A stretch of DNA of 64,000 nucleotides from an uncultured Collinsella sp. (lineage in GTDB: Bacteria; Actinomycetota; Coriobacteriia; Coriobacteriales; Coriobacteriaceae), in NCBI GenBank assembly GCA_900757185.1, contig CAAEMX010000060.1, forward strand, positions 1-64,000, read 5' to 3'. Below, in pieces: positions 1-7,996 of this stretch; position 1 is the stretch's first letter, and each line of letters starts with the position of its first letter. Below the pieces are notes generated by a model. The model made no database searches, had not been told where the DNA came from, and was given only the letters and a program-made list of their open reading frames with translations. The translations under genes were made by a program, and so were the position numbers.

Positions 1-10
1 GCAGACATCA

Positions 11-190
11 ACGTGGCGTTCCCAGCGTGCGGCGGAGGGGGCGGGCCTGAGACATATTAAGGTTGTCGCGAGTTCCGCACGAACAGGAGAGCACTTAATG
101 TGCTCTCCGTCGTGAGCAGGACTGTAGAGCAGCAACCTTAATATGTCTCAGGCCCGCCCCCTCCGCCGCACGCTGGGAACGTGCCACGCA
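11..190. repeat. Long inverted-repeat element E1, conserved core with locus-specific arms
   Basis: Arms of about 47 bp (roughly 19-65 and 133-180) are complementary over their whole length and, after a 2-nt gap, stay paired to about 11/190. Between them is a core of about 60 bp (65-125) with an internal perfect hairpin (GGAGAGCAC / GTGCTCTCC, 83-105). The core recurs in reverse orientation at 55216-55275 with different arms. No ORF of a known family overlaps it. It may act as a transcription barrier or be a small mobile palindrome; that part is inference. Confidence 0.8.
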
Positions 191-440
191 CTTTACCTGC
201 GTAAACAATGTGAGTGAAATATGAATCTCGATGGATACGCCCGCAGCCGTGTATACTAAACAGCTGTGTGAAACCAGGGGAGTATTCTGGCTGGACAAAA
301 TGCCTGCTTAATAGGGTTGTCAGGTAGTCCGGGCGCAATACAAGACTGGGGAGCACGTCGTGTAAGTAGTGGTCCTCTAGGGGCGTACGCTCGGTGGTGT
401 ACGCATTGTCCCAAGACCACGCGAGAGTTGGGATCATATC
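191..440 (+). promoter_or_regulatory. Leader and promoter region of the rplC operon
   Basis: This 250-nt stretch has no supported gene and no trace of rpsJ, which usually precedes rplC. A possible extended -10 (TG-TATACT, 250-257) lies inside a segment (232-255) that matches 2097-2120 upstream of rplB at 21 of 24 positions. No good -35 box is visible. The long untranslated leader leaves room for ribosomal-protein autoregulation, but no known L4-leader fold was recognised. Confidence 0.4.
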
Positions 441-1061
441 TTGATCAGCATGATTCTCGGCCGCAAGATTGGCATGACCCAGGTTTGGGACGAGGACGAT
501 AACGTCGTTCCCGTCACGGTCATCCAGGCTGGCCCCTGCGCTGTCTCGCAGGTTAAAACTCAGGCAACCGACGGCTATGACGCCGTCCAGATCGGTTTCG
601 GCGACATCAAGGCCAAGAACGTGAACAAGCCCATGGCTGGTCACTTCGCCAAGGCTGGCGTCGAGCCTGTCCGCTTCCTTCGTGAGGTCCGCGTCGAGAA
701 CGGCGAGGAGCACAAGGTCGGCGAGGTCGTCACCGTCGCTGATTTCGCTGATGTCGAGAAGGTCGACGTCATCGGTACCTCCAAGGGTAAGGGCTTCCAG
801 GGTCGCATCAAGCGCTGGGGTCAGCGCCGCGGTCCTATGACGCATGGTTCTCACTTCCAGCGTCACCCCGGTTCTATCGGTCAGTGCGCCTATCCTGCGC
901 GCGTCCTCAAGGGCGTCAAGATGGCCGGTCACATGGGTAACGAGCGCGTTACCGTCAAGAACCTTTCCGTTGTCCGCATCGATGCCGAGCAGAACCTCAT
1001 CTTGGTCAAGGGCGCTGTCCCGGGTGCCAAGAATGGTCTCGTCGCCATCCGTATGGCCTAA
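441..1061 (+). CDS. rplC: 50S ribosomal protein L3
   Basis: L3 binds 23S rRNA early in large-subunit assembly and reaches toward the peptidyl-transferase centre. The N-terminus shows the family signature ILGRKIGMTQVW, and the middle has the GKGFQGRIKRWG and HGSHFQRHPGSIG segments typical of L3. The length of 206 aa is normal. The start is uncertain: TTG at 441 or an in-frame ATG at 450; neither has a strong ribosome binding site. It opens this operon here, with no rpsJ in front of it, and is followed by rplD after 46 nt. Confidence 0.97.
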   Translation: MISMILGRKIGMTQVWDEDDNVVPVTVIQAGPCAVSQVKTQATDGYDAVQIGFGDIKAKNVNKPMAGHFAKAGVEPVRFLREVRVENGEEHKVGEVVTVADFADVEKVDVIGTSKGKGFQGRIKRWGQRRGPMTHGSHFQRHPGSIGQCAYPARVLKGVKMAGHMGNERVTVKNLSVVRIDAEQNLILVKGAVPGAKNGLVAIRMA

Positions 1062-1107
1062 GGGCCCAGCCCATTTAGCCCAGCGTCATACCAAGGAGAA
1101 CACTTAA

Positions 1108-1734
1108 ATGGCAAAGTTTGAAGTAAAGAACAGCGAGGGCAAGAAGGTCGCCGAGGCCGAGCTCGCCGCTGAGGTGTACGGCATCGAGCCGAACATCCAC
1201 GTTATGCACCACATCGTCAAGTGCCAGATGGCCTCTTGGCGTCAGGGCACCCAGTCCGCTAAGGGCCGCTCTGAGGTTTCCGGTGGCGGCAAGAAGCCTT
1301 GGCGTCAGAAGGGCACCGGCCGTGCCCGCCAGGGTTCCATCCGTGCTGCCCAGTGGCGTCACGGTGGCGTTGTCTTCGCCCCCAAGCCCCGTTCCTACGC
1401 TAAGCGTATGAACAACAAGGAGGTCAAGCTGGCTATGCGCTCCGCGCTGTCCGCCAAGCTGGCCGATGGCGAGCTCGTGCTCGTCGACGACTACGGCTTC
1501 GAGAAGCCTTCCACCAAGGCTGCCGTCGCCATGCTCAAGGCTCTCGGCCTTGAGGGCAAGCGTCTGACCATCATCGTTCGCGATGAGGACGTCAACGCCT
1601 ACCTGTCGTTCCGCAACATTCCCAAGACGTTCATCATCACCGCTGACGAGGCCAACACCTACGATCTCGTCAACAACAACGCTGTGCTGATGCCCGCCGA
1701 CATCGCCGCTCACTTCGGGGAGGTGCTTGCATAA
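1108..1734 (+). CDS. rplD: 50S ribosomal protein L4
   Basis: L4 binds domain I of 23S rRNA and lines the exit tunnel; in many bacteria it also represses its own operon. The protein of 208 aa has the conserved loop region KKPWRQKGTGRARQG and the following RGGVVFAPKPRSY-like stretch. An AGGAG site lies at good distance before the ATG. The stop codon is directly followed by the rplW start, so the two genes are probably translationally coupled. Confidence 0.98.
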   Translation: MAKFEVKNSEGKKVAEAELAAEVYGIEPNIHVMHHIVKCQMASWRQGTQSAKGRSEVSGGGKKPWRQKGTGRARQGSIRAAQWRHGGVVFAPKPRSYAKRMNNKEVKLAMRSALSAKLADGELVLVDDYGFEKPSTKAAVAMLKALGLEGKRLTIIVRDEDVNAYLSFRNIPKTFIITADEANTYDLVNNNAVLMPADIAAHFGEVLA

Positions 1735-2022
1735 ATGACCGCCCACGAGATCATCATCCGTCCGATCGTGTCCGAGCGTTCCTTCTCCGGCATGGAGCAG
1801 AACAAGTACACGTTCGAGGTCGCCAAGGATGCTAACAAGTATCAGATCAAGGACGCTGTCGAGGAGATCTTCGGCGTCAAGGTCGTTCGCGTGAACACCC
1901 TGACGGTCAAGCCCAAGACCAAGCGCGTGCGCTATGTCGCCGGCAAGACCCGTTCTTGGAAGAAGGCCATCGTCACGCTGGCCGAGGGCGACACCATCGA
2001 GGTCTTTGGCAACCAGGCCTAA
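1735..2022 (+). CDS. rplW: 50S ribosomal protein L23
   Basis: L23 sits at the tunnel exit and is the docking point for trigger factor and SRP. The 95-aa protein shows IIRPIVSERS near the start and NKYTFEVAKDANK, both typical of the family. Its ATG follows the rplD stop without a gap. Behind it comes an unusually long spacer with a hairpin before rplB. Confidence 0.98.
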   Translation: MTAHEIIIRPIVSERSFSGMEQNKYTFEVAKDANKYQIKDAVEEIFGVKVVRVNTLTVKPKTKRVRYVAGKTRSWKKAIVTLAEGDTIEVFGNQA

Positions 2023-2201
2023 GACTCGCTGCTGTTGAGTGAGCTCATGCCTCCCAAAAAGGGGAGGCGAGAGCTCAAGGTTTTGGGCGTATAAAATGGA
2101 CACGCCCGGAACCGTGTATACGTCCGGTGTCATCGCACCCGAGGCAGAACCTCGAATCCCTGTCTGCGATGGCTAACGGATTCCTATTGAAAGGGATTGT
2201 A
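2023..2201 (+). promoter_or_regulatory. rplW-rplB spacer with hairpin and repeated motif
   Basis: A stem-loop at 2041-2076 pairs GAGCTC with GAGCTC and GCCTCCC with GGGAGGC around an A-rich loop. It has no clear U-tract, so a processing site or attenuator fits better than a terminator. After it come a motif shared with the rplC leader (2097-2120) and a possible -10 (TATACG, 2117-2122). An in-frame ATG at 2169 could add 11 residues to L2. Confidence 0.5.
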
Positions 2202-3032
2202 ATGGCTGTAAAGCACCTTAAGCCGACCTCCGCTGGTAGGCGTTGGCAGACGATCTCCGATTTCTCCGAGATCACCTGCACCAAGCCCGAGAAGTCTCTT
2301 CTCGAGCCCCTGCCCAAGAAGGCCGGTCGTAACAACAACGGCCGCATCACCACCCGCCACCAGGGCGGCGGCGTGAAGCGTCGTTACCGCGTGATCGACT
2401 TCAAGCGCAACAAGGACGGTGTGCCCGCCAAGGTTGCCACGATCGAGTACGATCCGAACCGTTCCGCTCGCATCGCTCTGCTGCACTACGCTGACGGTGA
2501 GAAGCGCTACATCCTGGCCCCCAAGGGCCTCGAGGTCGGTCAGACCATCATGTCCGGTTCTGACGCCGACATCAAGCCGGGCAACGCTCTGCCCCTCGCC
2601 GACATCCCCGTGGGTACGCTTATCCACGCCGTCGAGTTCCAGCCGGGCAAGGGCGCCGCTATCGCCCGTTCCGCCGGTAACTCCTGCCAGCTGATGGGTA
2701 AGGAGGGCAAGTACGCTATCGTCCGTATGCCTTCCTCCGAGATGCGCCGCATCCTCGTTACCTGCCGCGCCACCGTCGGTGAGGTCGGCAACGCCGATCA
2801 CGCCAACATCGTCATCGGCAAGGCCGGCCGTAAGCGTCACATGAACGTGCGCCCGACCGTCCGCGGTACCGTCATGAACCCTGTCGACCACCCGCACGGC
2901 GGTGGCGAGGGCAAGAACCACACCTCTGGTCGTCCCTCTGTTACCCCTTGGGGTAAGCCGACGAAGGGCCTTCGTACGCGCAAGAAGAAGAAGGTCTCGA
3001 ACCAGCACATCATTCGTCGCCGTAAGAAGTAA
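2202..3032 (+). CDS. rplB: 50S ribosomal protein L2
   Basis: L2 is a primary 23S rRNA binder needed for subunit joining and peptidyl transfer. With the ATG at 2202 the product is 276 aa, the normal length, starting MAVKHLKPTSAGRR and ending in a basic tail. The signature region PVDHPHGGGEGK near residues 225-236 includes the histidine important for activity. The start was chosen for its GAAAGGGA ribosome binding site; upstream in-frame codons would give a non-homologous extension. Confidence 0.98.
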   Translation: MAVKHLKPTSAGRRWQTISDFSEITCTKPEKSLLEPLPKKAGRNNNGRITTRHQGGGVKRRYRVIDFKRNKDGVPAKVATIEYDPNRSARIALLHYADGEKRYILAPKGLEVGQTIMSGSDADIKPGNALPLADIPVGTLIHAVEFQPGKGAAIARSAGNSCQLMGKEGKYAIVRMPSSEMRRILVTCRATVGEVGNADHANIVIGKAGRKRHMNVRPTVRGTVMNPVDHPHGGGEGKNHTSGRPSVTPWGKPTKGLRTRKKKKVSNQHIIRRRKK

Positions 3033-3064
3033 TTTCGGATACCGAGTTTTAGGAGAAAGCACTT

Positions 3065-3325
3065 ATGAGCAGAAGTCTCAAAAAGGGCCCGTTCGTGGAG
3101 ACTCGCCTTCTCTCGCGTATCACCGCGATGAACGAGGCTGGCAAGAAGGACGTCGTGAAGACCTGGTCCCGCGCGTCCACCATCTTCCCCGAGATGGTTG
3201 GTCACACCATCGCCGTCCACGACGGCCGCAAGCATGTGCCCGTGTATGTTACCGAGTCCATGGTTGGTCACAAGCTCGGCGAGTTCGCGCCGACTCGTAC
3301 GTTCCGTGGCCACAAGGCCAAATAG
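3065..3325 (+). CDS. rpsS: 30S ribosomal protein S19
   Basis: S19 forms a complex with S13 in the head of the small subunit near the tRNA sites. The 86-aa protein begins MSRSLKKGPFV and ends with the EFAPTRTFRGH region, both diagnostic. An AGGAG site precedes the ATG. It sits between rplB and rplV as in most bacteria. Confidence 0.98.
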   Translation: MSRSLKKGPFVETRLLSRITAMNEAGKKDVVKTWSRASTIFPEMVGHTIAVHDGRKHVPVYVTESMVGHKLGEFAPTRTFRGHKAK

Positions 3326-3339
3326 GGGGTTAACCGTAA

Positions 3340-3711
3340 ATGGCAACTAAGTCTATTGAAACTGAGGCCACCGAGGTTCGCGCCGTCGCTAAGTACGTGC
3401 GTGTTTCCCCCAGCAAGGCCCGCCTGGTGGTCGATCTGATCCGCCGCAAGCCTGTCGCTCAGGCCTTCGACATCCTCCACTTCTGCGACCGCGCCGTCGC
3501 CGTGGATGTCGAGAAGGTTCTCCGTTCCGCCGTTGCGAACGCCGAGAACAACAACGGTCTGCGTGCCGACAACCTGGTTGTCGCCGCTGCCTATGTTGAC
3601 GAGGGTCCGACGCTTAAGCGCATCCGTCCCCGCGCCAAGGGTTCCGCTTCTCGCATTCTGAAGCGTACTTCCCACATCACCGTCGTCGTTGCTCCTCGAA
3701 AGGAGGCGTAA
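3340..3711 (+). CDS. rplV: 50S ribosomal protein L22
   Basis: L22 contacts all domains of 23S rRNA and its hairpin lines the exit tunnel. The 123-aa protein shows VRVSPSKARLVVDLIR in the N-terminal half and the basic loop ending PRAKGSASRILKRTSHIT, the family signature. The gene is 14 nt after rpsS and 6 nt before rpsC, consistent with cotranscription. Confidence 0.98.
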   Translation: MATKSIETEATEVRAVAKYVRVSPSKARLVVDLIRRKPVAQAFDILHFCDRAVAVDVEKVLRSAVANAENNNGLRADNLVVAAAYVDEGPTLKRIRPRAKGSASRILKRTSHITVVVAPRKEA

Positions 3712-3717
3712 AGCTGT

Positions 3718-4428
3718 ATGGGTCAGAAAGTCTACCCCACCGGCTTCCGTCTTGGCATCACCGAGAACTGGCGCTCCCGCTGGTTCGCAGAGAAGGATTA
3801 CGCTAAGACCCTCGGTAACGATCTCGAGATCCGCAAGTACCTCGAGAAGCGTCTTTCCCGCGCAGCTGTCTCCCGCGTCGAGATCGAGCGCGCTGGCGAC
3901 AAGGTGAAGGTCATCATCCTCACCGCTCGCCCCGGCGTTGTCATCGGTAAGAAGGGTGCCGAGATCGATACCCTCCGCACCGAGCTCGAGAAGGTCGCTG
4001 GCGTCTCCAAGGGCCAGCTCTCCGTCGACGTTGTCGAGATCAAGCGCCCCGAGCTCGACGCCAACCTCGTTGCTCAGTCTATCGCCGAGCAGCTCGAGGG
4101 CCGCGTTGCCTTCCGTCGCGCTATGCGCAAGGCTGTCCAGTCTGCCCGCAAGGCCGGCGCTAAGGGCATCCGTATCCAGTGCTCCGGTCGTCTCGGCGGT
4201 GCCGAGATGGGCCGTCGTGAGTGGTACCGCGAGGGTCGCGTGCCTCTGCACACCCTCCGTGCCAAGATCGACTACGGCACGGCTGTCGCCAGCACCACCA
4301 TGGGCGCTTGCGGCGTGAAGGTCTGGATCTACCTGGGCGAGAAGCTCCCGGGCCAGCCTGTTCCCAACCCTGCACTCGAGGGCTCTTCCCGTCCTCGTCG
4401 TCGTAACTCCGAGAGGAGGGGTCAGTAG
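3718..4428 (+). CDS. rpsC: 30S ribosomal protein S3
   Basis: S3 sits in the head of the 30S subunit at the mRNA entry channel. The 236-aa protein begins MGQKVYPTGFRLGI, has a KH-type RNA-binding segment with VIGKKG near residue 78, and the C-terminal AEMGRREWYREGRVPLHTLR region. A basic tail of about 25 residues ends the protein. Its stop overlaps the GTG start of rplP by one base (TAGTG). Confidence 0.98.
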   Translation: MGQKVYPTGFRLGITENWRSRWFAEKDYAKTLGNDLEIRKYLEKRLSRAAVSRVEIERAGDKVKVIILTARPGVVIGKKGAEIDTLRTELEKVAGVSKGQLSVDVVEIKRPELDANLVAQSIAEQLEGRVAFRRAMRKAVQSARKAGAKGIRIQCSGRLGGAEMGRREWYREGRVPLHTLRAKIDYGTAVASTTMGACGVKVWIYLGEKLPGQPVPNPALEGSSRPRRRNSERRGQ

Positions 4429-4931
4429 TGCTTGCCCCTAAGCGTATTCTTCACCGCAAGGTGCAGCGTGGCTCCATGAAGGGCCAGGCCAAGGGTAATA
4501 CCGAGCTGCATTTCGGCGAGTTTGGTATCCAGGCTCTCGAGGCCCATTGGATCACCAACCGTCAGATCGAGGCCGCTCGTATTGCCATGACCCGCTACAT
4601 GAAGCGTGGCGGTCGTGTCTACATCACGATCTTCCCCGATAAGCCCATCACCAAGAAGCCTGCCGAGACTCGCATGGGTTCTGGTAAGGGTAATCCCGAG
4701 GAGTGGGTGGCCGTCGTCAAGCCCGGCCGCATCATGTTCGAGGTCAAGGGCGTGCCCGAGGAGGTCGCTCGCGAGGCTCTGCGTCTTGCACAGCACAAGC
4801 TTCCCATCAAGACCAAGATTGTTGCTGCCAAGAACGCTGAGCAGCGCATCGAGAAGGAGATGGCTGAGGAGGCCGCTCTCGAGGCCAAGTGGGCTGCTGA
4901 GGACGCCGCCGCCGCCAAGGAGGAGAACTAA
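4428..4931 (+). CDS. rplP: 50S ribosomal protein L16 with long acidic/alanine tail
   Basis: L16 organises the A-site region of the large subunit. The core (residues 1-137) is standard, with MLAPKRILHRKVQRG at the start and the ETRMGSGKGNPE-containing segment. The product is 167 aa, about 25-30 longer than usual, because of a C-terminal tail rich in Ala, Glu and Lys. The start is GTG, overlapping the rpsC stop; the stop overlaps the rpmC ATG. The tail is probably a lineage feature. Confidence 0.97.
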   Translation: MLAPKRILHRKVQRGSMKGQAKGNTELHFGEFGIQALEAHWITNRQIEAARIAMTRYMKRGGRVYITIFPDKPITKKPAETRMGSGKGNPEEWVAVVKPGRIMFEVKGVPEEVAREALRLAQHKLPIKTKIVAAKNAEQRIEKEMAEEAALEAKWAAEDAAAAKEEN

Positions 4932-5146
4932 TGAAGCCCGCAGAGATTCGTGAGCTCTCGGACGCTCAGCTCGTTGAGAAGCTGAAGGAAATGCGCGCCG
5001 AGCTCTTTAACCTTCGTTTCCAGATGGCCACCAGCCAGCTGGACAACACCGCTCGCGTCAACACCGTGAAGAAGGACATCGCTCGCGTCCTCACGGAGCA
5101 GCGCGCCCGCGAGATCGCAGCGGAGAAGTCCGCTGTCGCCGAGTAG
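4931..5146 (+). CDS. rpmC: 50S ribosomal protein L29
   Basis: L29 is a small helical protein by the tunnel exit next to L23. The 71-aa sequence starts MKPAEIRELSDAQLVEKL and contains the ELFNLRFQMATSQLDN stretch typical of the family. Its ATG overlaps the rplP stop codon, indicating translational coupling. Confidence 0.97.
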   Translation: MKPAEIRELSDAQLVEKLKEMRAELFNLRFQMATSQLDNTARVNTVKKDIARVLTEQRAREIAAEKSAVAE

Positions 5147-5162
5147 GACCTAAGGAGAGAAC

Positions 5163-5423
5163 ATGACTGATTCGCGTAACTCGCGTAAGGTCCGTACGGG
5201 TGTCGTTACCTCCGTCTCCGGTGCCAAGACCATTGTTGTCACCATCACCGAGCGCAAGCGTCACCCCAAGTACGGCAAGATGATGACCAGCTCCAAGAAG
5301 CTGCACGCTCACGACGAGGAGTGCACGGCTGGCGTGGGCGATACCGTCCGCGTTATGGAGACCCGTCCTATGTCCAAGATGAAGCGTTGGCGCCTCATCG
5401 AGGTCGTCGAGCGCGCTAAATAA
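5163..5423 (+). CDS. rpsQ: 30S ribosomal protein S17
   Basis: S17 binds 16S rRNA early in assembly. The 86-aa protein has the OB-fold pattern GVVTSVSGAKTIVVTI near the start and DTVRVMETRPMSKMKRWRL near the end, matching the family. An AAGGAGAGAAC site precedes the ATG. The operon continues after a 118-nt spacer to rplN. Confidence 0.97.
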   Translation: MTDSRNSRKVRTGVVTSVSGAKTIVVTITERKRHPKYGKMMTSSKKLHAHDEECTAGVGDTVRVMETRPMSKMKRWRLIEVVERAK

Positions 5424-5541
5424 GCAGTCGCTCTTACGACTTGTACGTTTCCGAAGATGTGCGTATGCCTGGCTTGCATACCACGGGCCGTATAAAGGCT
5501 GCGCACCTCTCTTCGGTTCTTAGTTCGGAGGAACATCTACC
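5424..5541 (+). promoter_or_regulatory. rpsQ-rplN spacer with small hairpin
   Basis: The spacer is longer than the others in the operon. It contains a perfect 6-bp stem GTATGC/GCATAC around 5463-5481, then a TATAAA box that could be a -10, and GGAGG before rplN. An internal promoter or a processing site is possible; the sequence alone does not decide. Confidence 0.3.
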
Positions 5542-5910
5542 ATGATTCAGATGCAAACCATGCTGAACGTCGCCGACAACTCCGGCGCTCGCAAGATTCG
5601 CTGCATCAAGGTGCTTGGCGGTTCCAAGCGTCGTTATGCAGGCATCGGCGATGTGTTCATCGGTGCTGTCCAGGAGGCTACCCCTGGCGCCAACGTCAAG
5701 AAGAAGGACGTTGTCCGTTGCGTCGTCGTTCGCACCGTTAAGGAGATCCGCCGCAAGGATGGCTCCTACATTCGCTTTGATGAGAACGCCTGCGTTGTCA
5801 TCAACAACGATGGTTCGCCCGTCGGCACCCGTATCTTCGGGCCCGTCGCTCGCGAGCTTCGTGACAAGAAGTACATGAAGATCGTCTCGCTCGCTCCCGA
5901 GACCCTGTAG
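5542..5910 (+). CDS. rplN: 50S ribosomal protein L14
   Basis: L14 is at the subunit interface and contacts 16S rRNA and ribosome silencing factor. The 122-aa protein starts MIQMQTMLNVADNSGARK and contains the RKDGSYIRFDENACVVIN segment typical of bacterial L14. GGAGGAAC precedes the ATG. rplX follows after 13 nt. Confidence 0.98.
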   Translation: MIQMQTMLNVADNSGARKIRCIKVLGGSKRRYAGIGDVFIGAVQEATPGANVKKKDVVRCVVVRTVKEIRRKDGSYIRFDENACVVINNDGSPVGTRIFGPVARELRDKKYMKIVSLAPETL

Positions 5911-5923
5911 TTAGGGGAGATAT

Positions 5924-6229
5924 ATGTATATCAAGAAGGGCGATAAGGTCCAGGTTCTCTCTGGTAAGGATCGCGGCAAGCAGGGCGTTATCCTGCGTGC
6001 TCTCCCCGCCGAGAACAAGGTCGTTGTCGAGGGCGTTTCGGTCGTCAAGAAGGCCGTCAAGCCCAACGCTGCCAACCAGCAGGGCGGCATCGTTTCGCAG
6101 GAGGCTCCCATCGACGCCTCCAACGTCAATCTCGTCTGCCCCGAGTGCGGTAAGGTTACCCGCGTCGGTCACGAGAAGGACGGCAAGAACAAGCTGCGCG
6201 TCTGCAAGAAGTGCGGCCACAAGTTCTAA
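5924..6229 (+). CDS. rplX: 50S ribosomal protein L24
   Basis: L24 initiates 50S assembly. The 101-aa protein has the KOW motif region KGDKVQVLSGKDRGKQG at the start. It also carries a four-cysteine C-terminal patch (CPECGK and CKKCGHKF), a probable zinc-binding form of L24. This is the last gene of the operon in this window; the usual next gene rplE is absent and a terminator follows within 30 nt. Confidence 0.97.
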   Translation: MYIKKGDKVQVLSGKDRGKQGVILRALPAENKVVVEGVSVVKKAVKPNAANQQGGIVSQEAPIDASNVNLVCPECGKVTRVGHEKDGKNKLRVCKKCGHKF

Positions 6230-6255
6230 GCTGCCCGCAACATCAAGTTGCTAGC

Positions 6256-6289
6256 AAAGGCCCGGATGCCACGGCACCCGGGCCTTTTT
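6256..6289 (+). terminator. Intrinsic terminator after rplX
   Basis: A 10-bp stem AAAGGCCCGG / CCGGGCCTTT closes on a 12-nt loop and runs into five T residues. It ends the ribosomal protein operon right after rplX, so the break between rplX and rplE is a finished transcription unit, not a recent disruption in mid-operon. Confidence 0.9.
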
Positions 6290-6985
6290 CTATCCCCACT
6301 CGATGGATTCGGTTCTGCCGTCCCGTCATTCCGGTTGCCCCACTTTTCGGTGCCGTCTCGAATCGAGTGCCGCCAGGTGACACCCTGTCGCGTTTCGTCG
6401 GCTTCGGGGACAAAAGTCGGGACAACTCCAAAAACTATTTTCGAATTCAGGGCTTTGAGTTTTTGTTTTTGTCCCAAAGGGCGCGGCGGGATGCCTTTGG
6501 AGGCTCGATAGCGCCGAAAACGCCCGTTTTGAAACTTAAATGCCTTTTCGCGTGCAAGCCGCCAGCTGCAATAGGAAGTGAATCAACGCAGGCGGCTTTC
6601 AAGCAGTTTGCAAAACTGCAGGTCGCAGGTCTTCATTGCCAGTAGGAGAAATGAGTAGTCTCAGGTGGCTTGCCCATGAGTTGACGAACGGGATTTGAGA
6701 TTACGCTGACGTCCGGAAACGCTTCGAGCACGGCGTTACGTTTTTGGGGTTTGGGCGTAGCCCCTGCACCCGCGAGCGCGGGCCTTAAGCCCGCCGAGAG
6801 GGTGACGCGTCGAAAACGAAAGGGAAAGAGAGAAGGGGCCGTCCCTATTATTCAGGTTGCGACCGAAGAAGACAAGGAGACCCCCTGAGCCTGAATGATG
6901 CCCCACAGACCGCGTCCGACCGAGCTCAAGCCGAGCTTTTCCTGACGTCCGCCTTCGCGGAGATGATGGCTGGATTGGCTATGGA
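6290..6985. other. Intergenic stretch without a supported gene
   Basis: About 700 nt between the rplX terminator and the IS3 remnant. No ORF shows family similarity. Visible items are short hairpins, such as GGGGTTTGGGCGTAGCCCC near 6738 and an inverted ATTATTCAGG/CCTGAATGAT pair around 6850-6895. It looks like eroded mobile DNA, but this is inference. Confidence 0.4.
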
Positions 6986-6986
6986 T

Positions 6987-7440
6987 TGGCAACACTTATT
7001 TGGACGATTCCGGGAGGGACGGCCCCGCTCCCTGAACTCGACCGGCGACATGTAGCCCAGCGTCGAGTGGATCCTGAAGTTGTTGTACCAGTGCACGTAA
7101 TCCAAGAGCTTGGCTCGGAGCTCGCGCGTCCCTCCTCAGTCCTTCGGAGTGGCCGACGATCTCCCCGTTGCAGAGGTCGATGAGCAGGCAGACGTAGTTC
7201 CATGACGCCCCGACGCGCACGCAGGCCAAGTCGCTGCTTATATGGGTGCACGGCGCCCTGCCGCCGAAGCCGCGCGCGACGACGTTGGGCACGTCGGCCT
7301 CGTTGACCGTCCCGGGGTGCACCTTGAACCTCTTCCTGCCGTATGCGCCGGCCAGGCCGTTCTCCCTCATGATGCGGCAGGCGCGGCGCCGGCTGACGGT
7401 AACGCCCGACCTCCCGGGCGACGCCTTGATCTTGCGCGAT
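6987..7440 (-). pseudogene. Degenerate IS3-family transposase (OrfB) remnant
   Basis: Read on the minus strand, the 5' part (about 7430-7170) gives IS3 OrfB sequence such as RRACRIMRENGL, HPGTVNEADVPNVVARGF and SWNYVCLLIDLCNGEIVGHS. The 3' part (about 7140-7000), in another frame, gives LLDYVHWYNNFRIHSTLGYM. The catalytic middle (around the second D and the E) is missing, and the frame shifts between the halves, so it cannot make active enzyme. The outer end begins TGGCAACACTTATTTGGACG at 6987, which looks like an IS terminal repeat. The other end runs into mtnN. Confidence 0.8.
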
Positions 7441-7444
7441 CCGT

Positions 7445-7770
7445 TCCGGCCCTTGCTGGCGGCGTGCGCCGCCGCGGCCGCCGTCGCCCCCGACATTAAG
7501 GTCCTCAAGGGCCGTGTCGTCTCCGGCGACCAGTTCGTCTCGCCCGCGGGACAGAAGGAGCACATCCTCGCGACCTTCGGCGACCTGTGCTGCGAGATGG
7601 AGGGCTGCACCATCGCGCAGGCCGCCTATCTCAACGGCGTGCCCCTCGTCGTCGTGCGCGCTATCAGCGACAAGCCCTGCGCCGAGGGCCAGGTCGTCGA
7701 CTACAACACCTTCGAGAAGAAGGCCGCCTGCGACTGCGCCCGCATCGCCGAGCGCATGGTTAAGCTTTAG
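7445..7770 (+). pseudogene. mtnN: 3' fragment of 5'-methylthioadenosine/S-adenosylhomocysteine nucleosidase
   Basis: About 105 residues match the C-terminal half of MtnN/Pfs: VLKGRVVSGDQFVS, then CEMEGCTIAQAA with the Met-Glu substrate pair, then VPLVVVRAISDKP with the catalytic Asp region, and a normal end. The N-terminal half is absent because the reading frame runs straight into the IS3 remnant. The intact enzyme recycles methylthioadenosine and S-adenosylhomocysteine; this copy should be inactive. A second intact copy elsewhere is likely but not visible. Confidence 0.8.
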
Positions 7771-7996
7771 ACCCTGTGCACCGGGGCCCTTCTTTATGTT
7801 GGGACCCCGGCGCGCAGGGCCCTTTCCAAAGCGAAGTGTCGAGCCGAAGTGTTGAGCGTCGGCCCTGAATGTTCAATGGCCGTTGTTTTCTGCCCCTCAA
7901 GTGGTGAACTTCTCCTCGGGGCTGTTGATTCCCCCACGCGCCCCCTTCCGTTCTCTGTGTTCCCCTTATACTCCTTGCACAAGGAGGTAAGAAGTC
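7771..7996 (+). promoter_or_regulatory. Upstream region of the PTS regulator
   Basis: No gene is seen. A very strong ribosome binding site, AAGGAGGT, sits 9 nt before the ATG at 7997. A GTTCCCCTTATACT stretch just upstream may hold a -10 box (TATACT). Nothing else was recognised. Confidence 0.35.

Noticed and set aside
317..502. Short plus-strand ORF before rplC as rpsJ
   Set aside because: The translation has no S10 sequence.
2184..3062. Long minus-strand ORF opposite rplB
   Set aside because: Composition-driven shadow of a highly biased ribosomal gene; the plus-strand protein is clearly L2.
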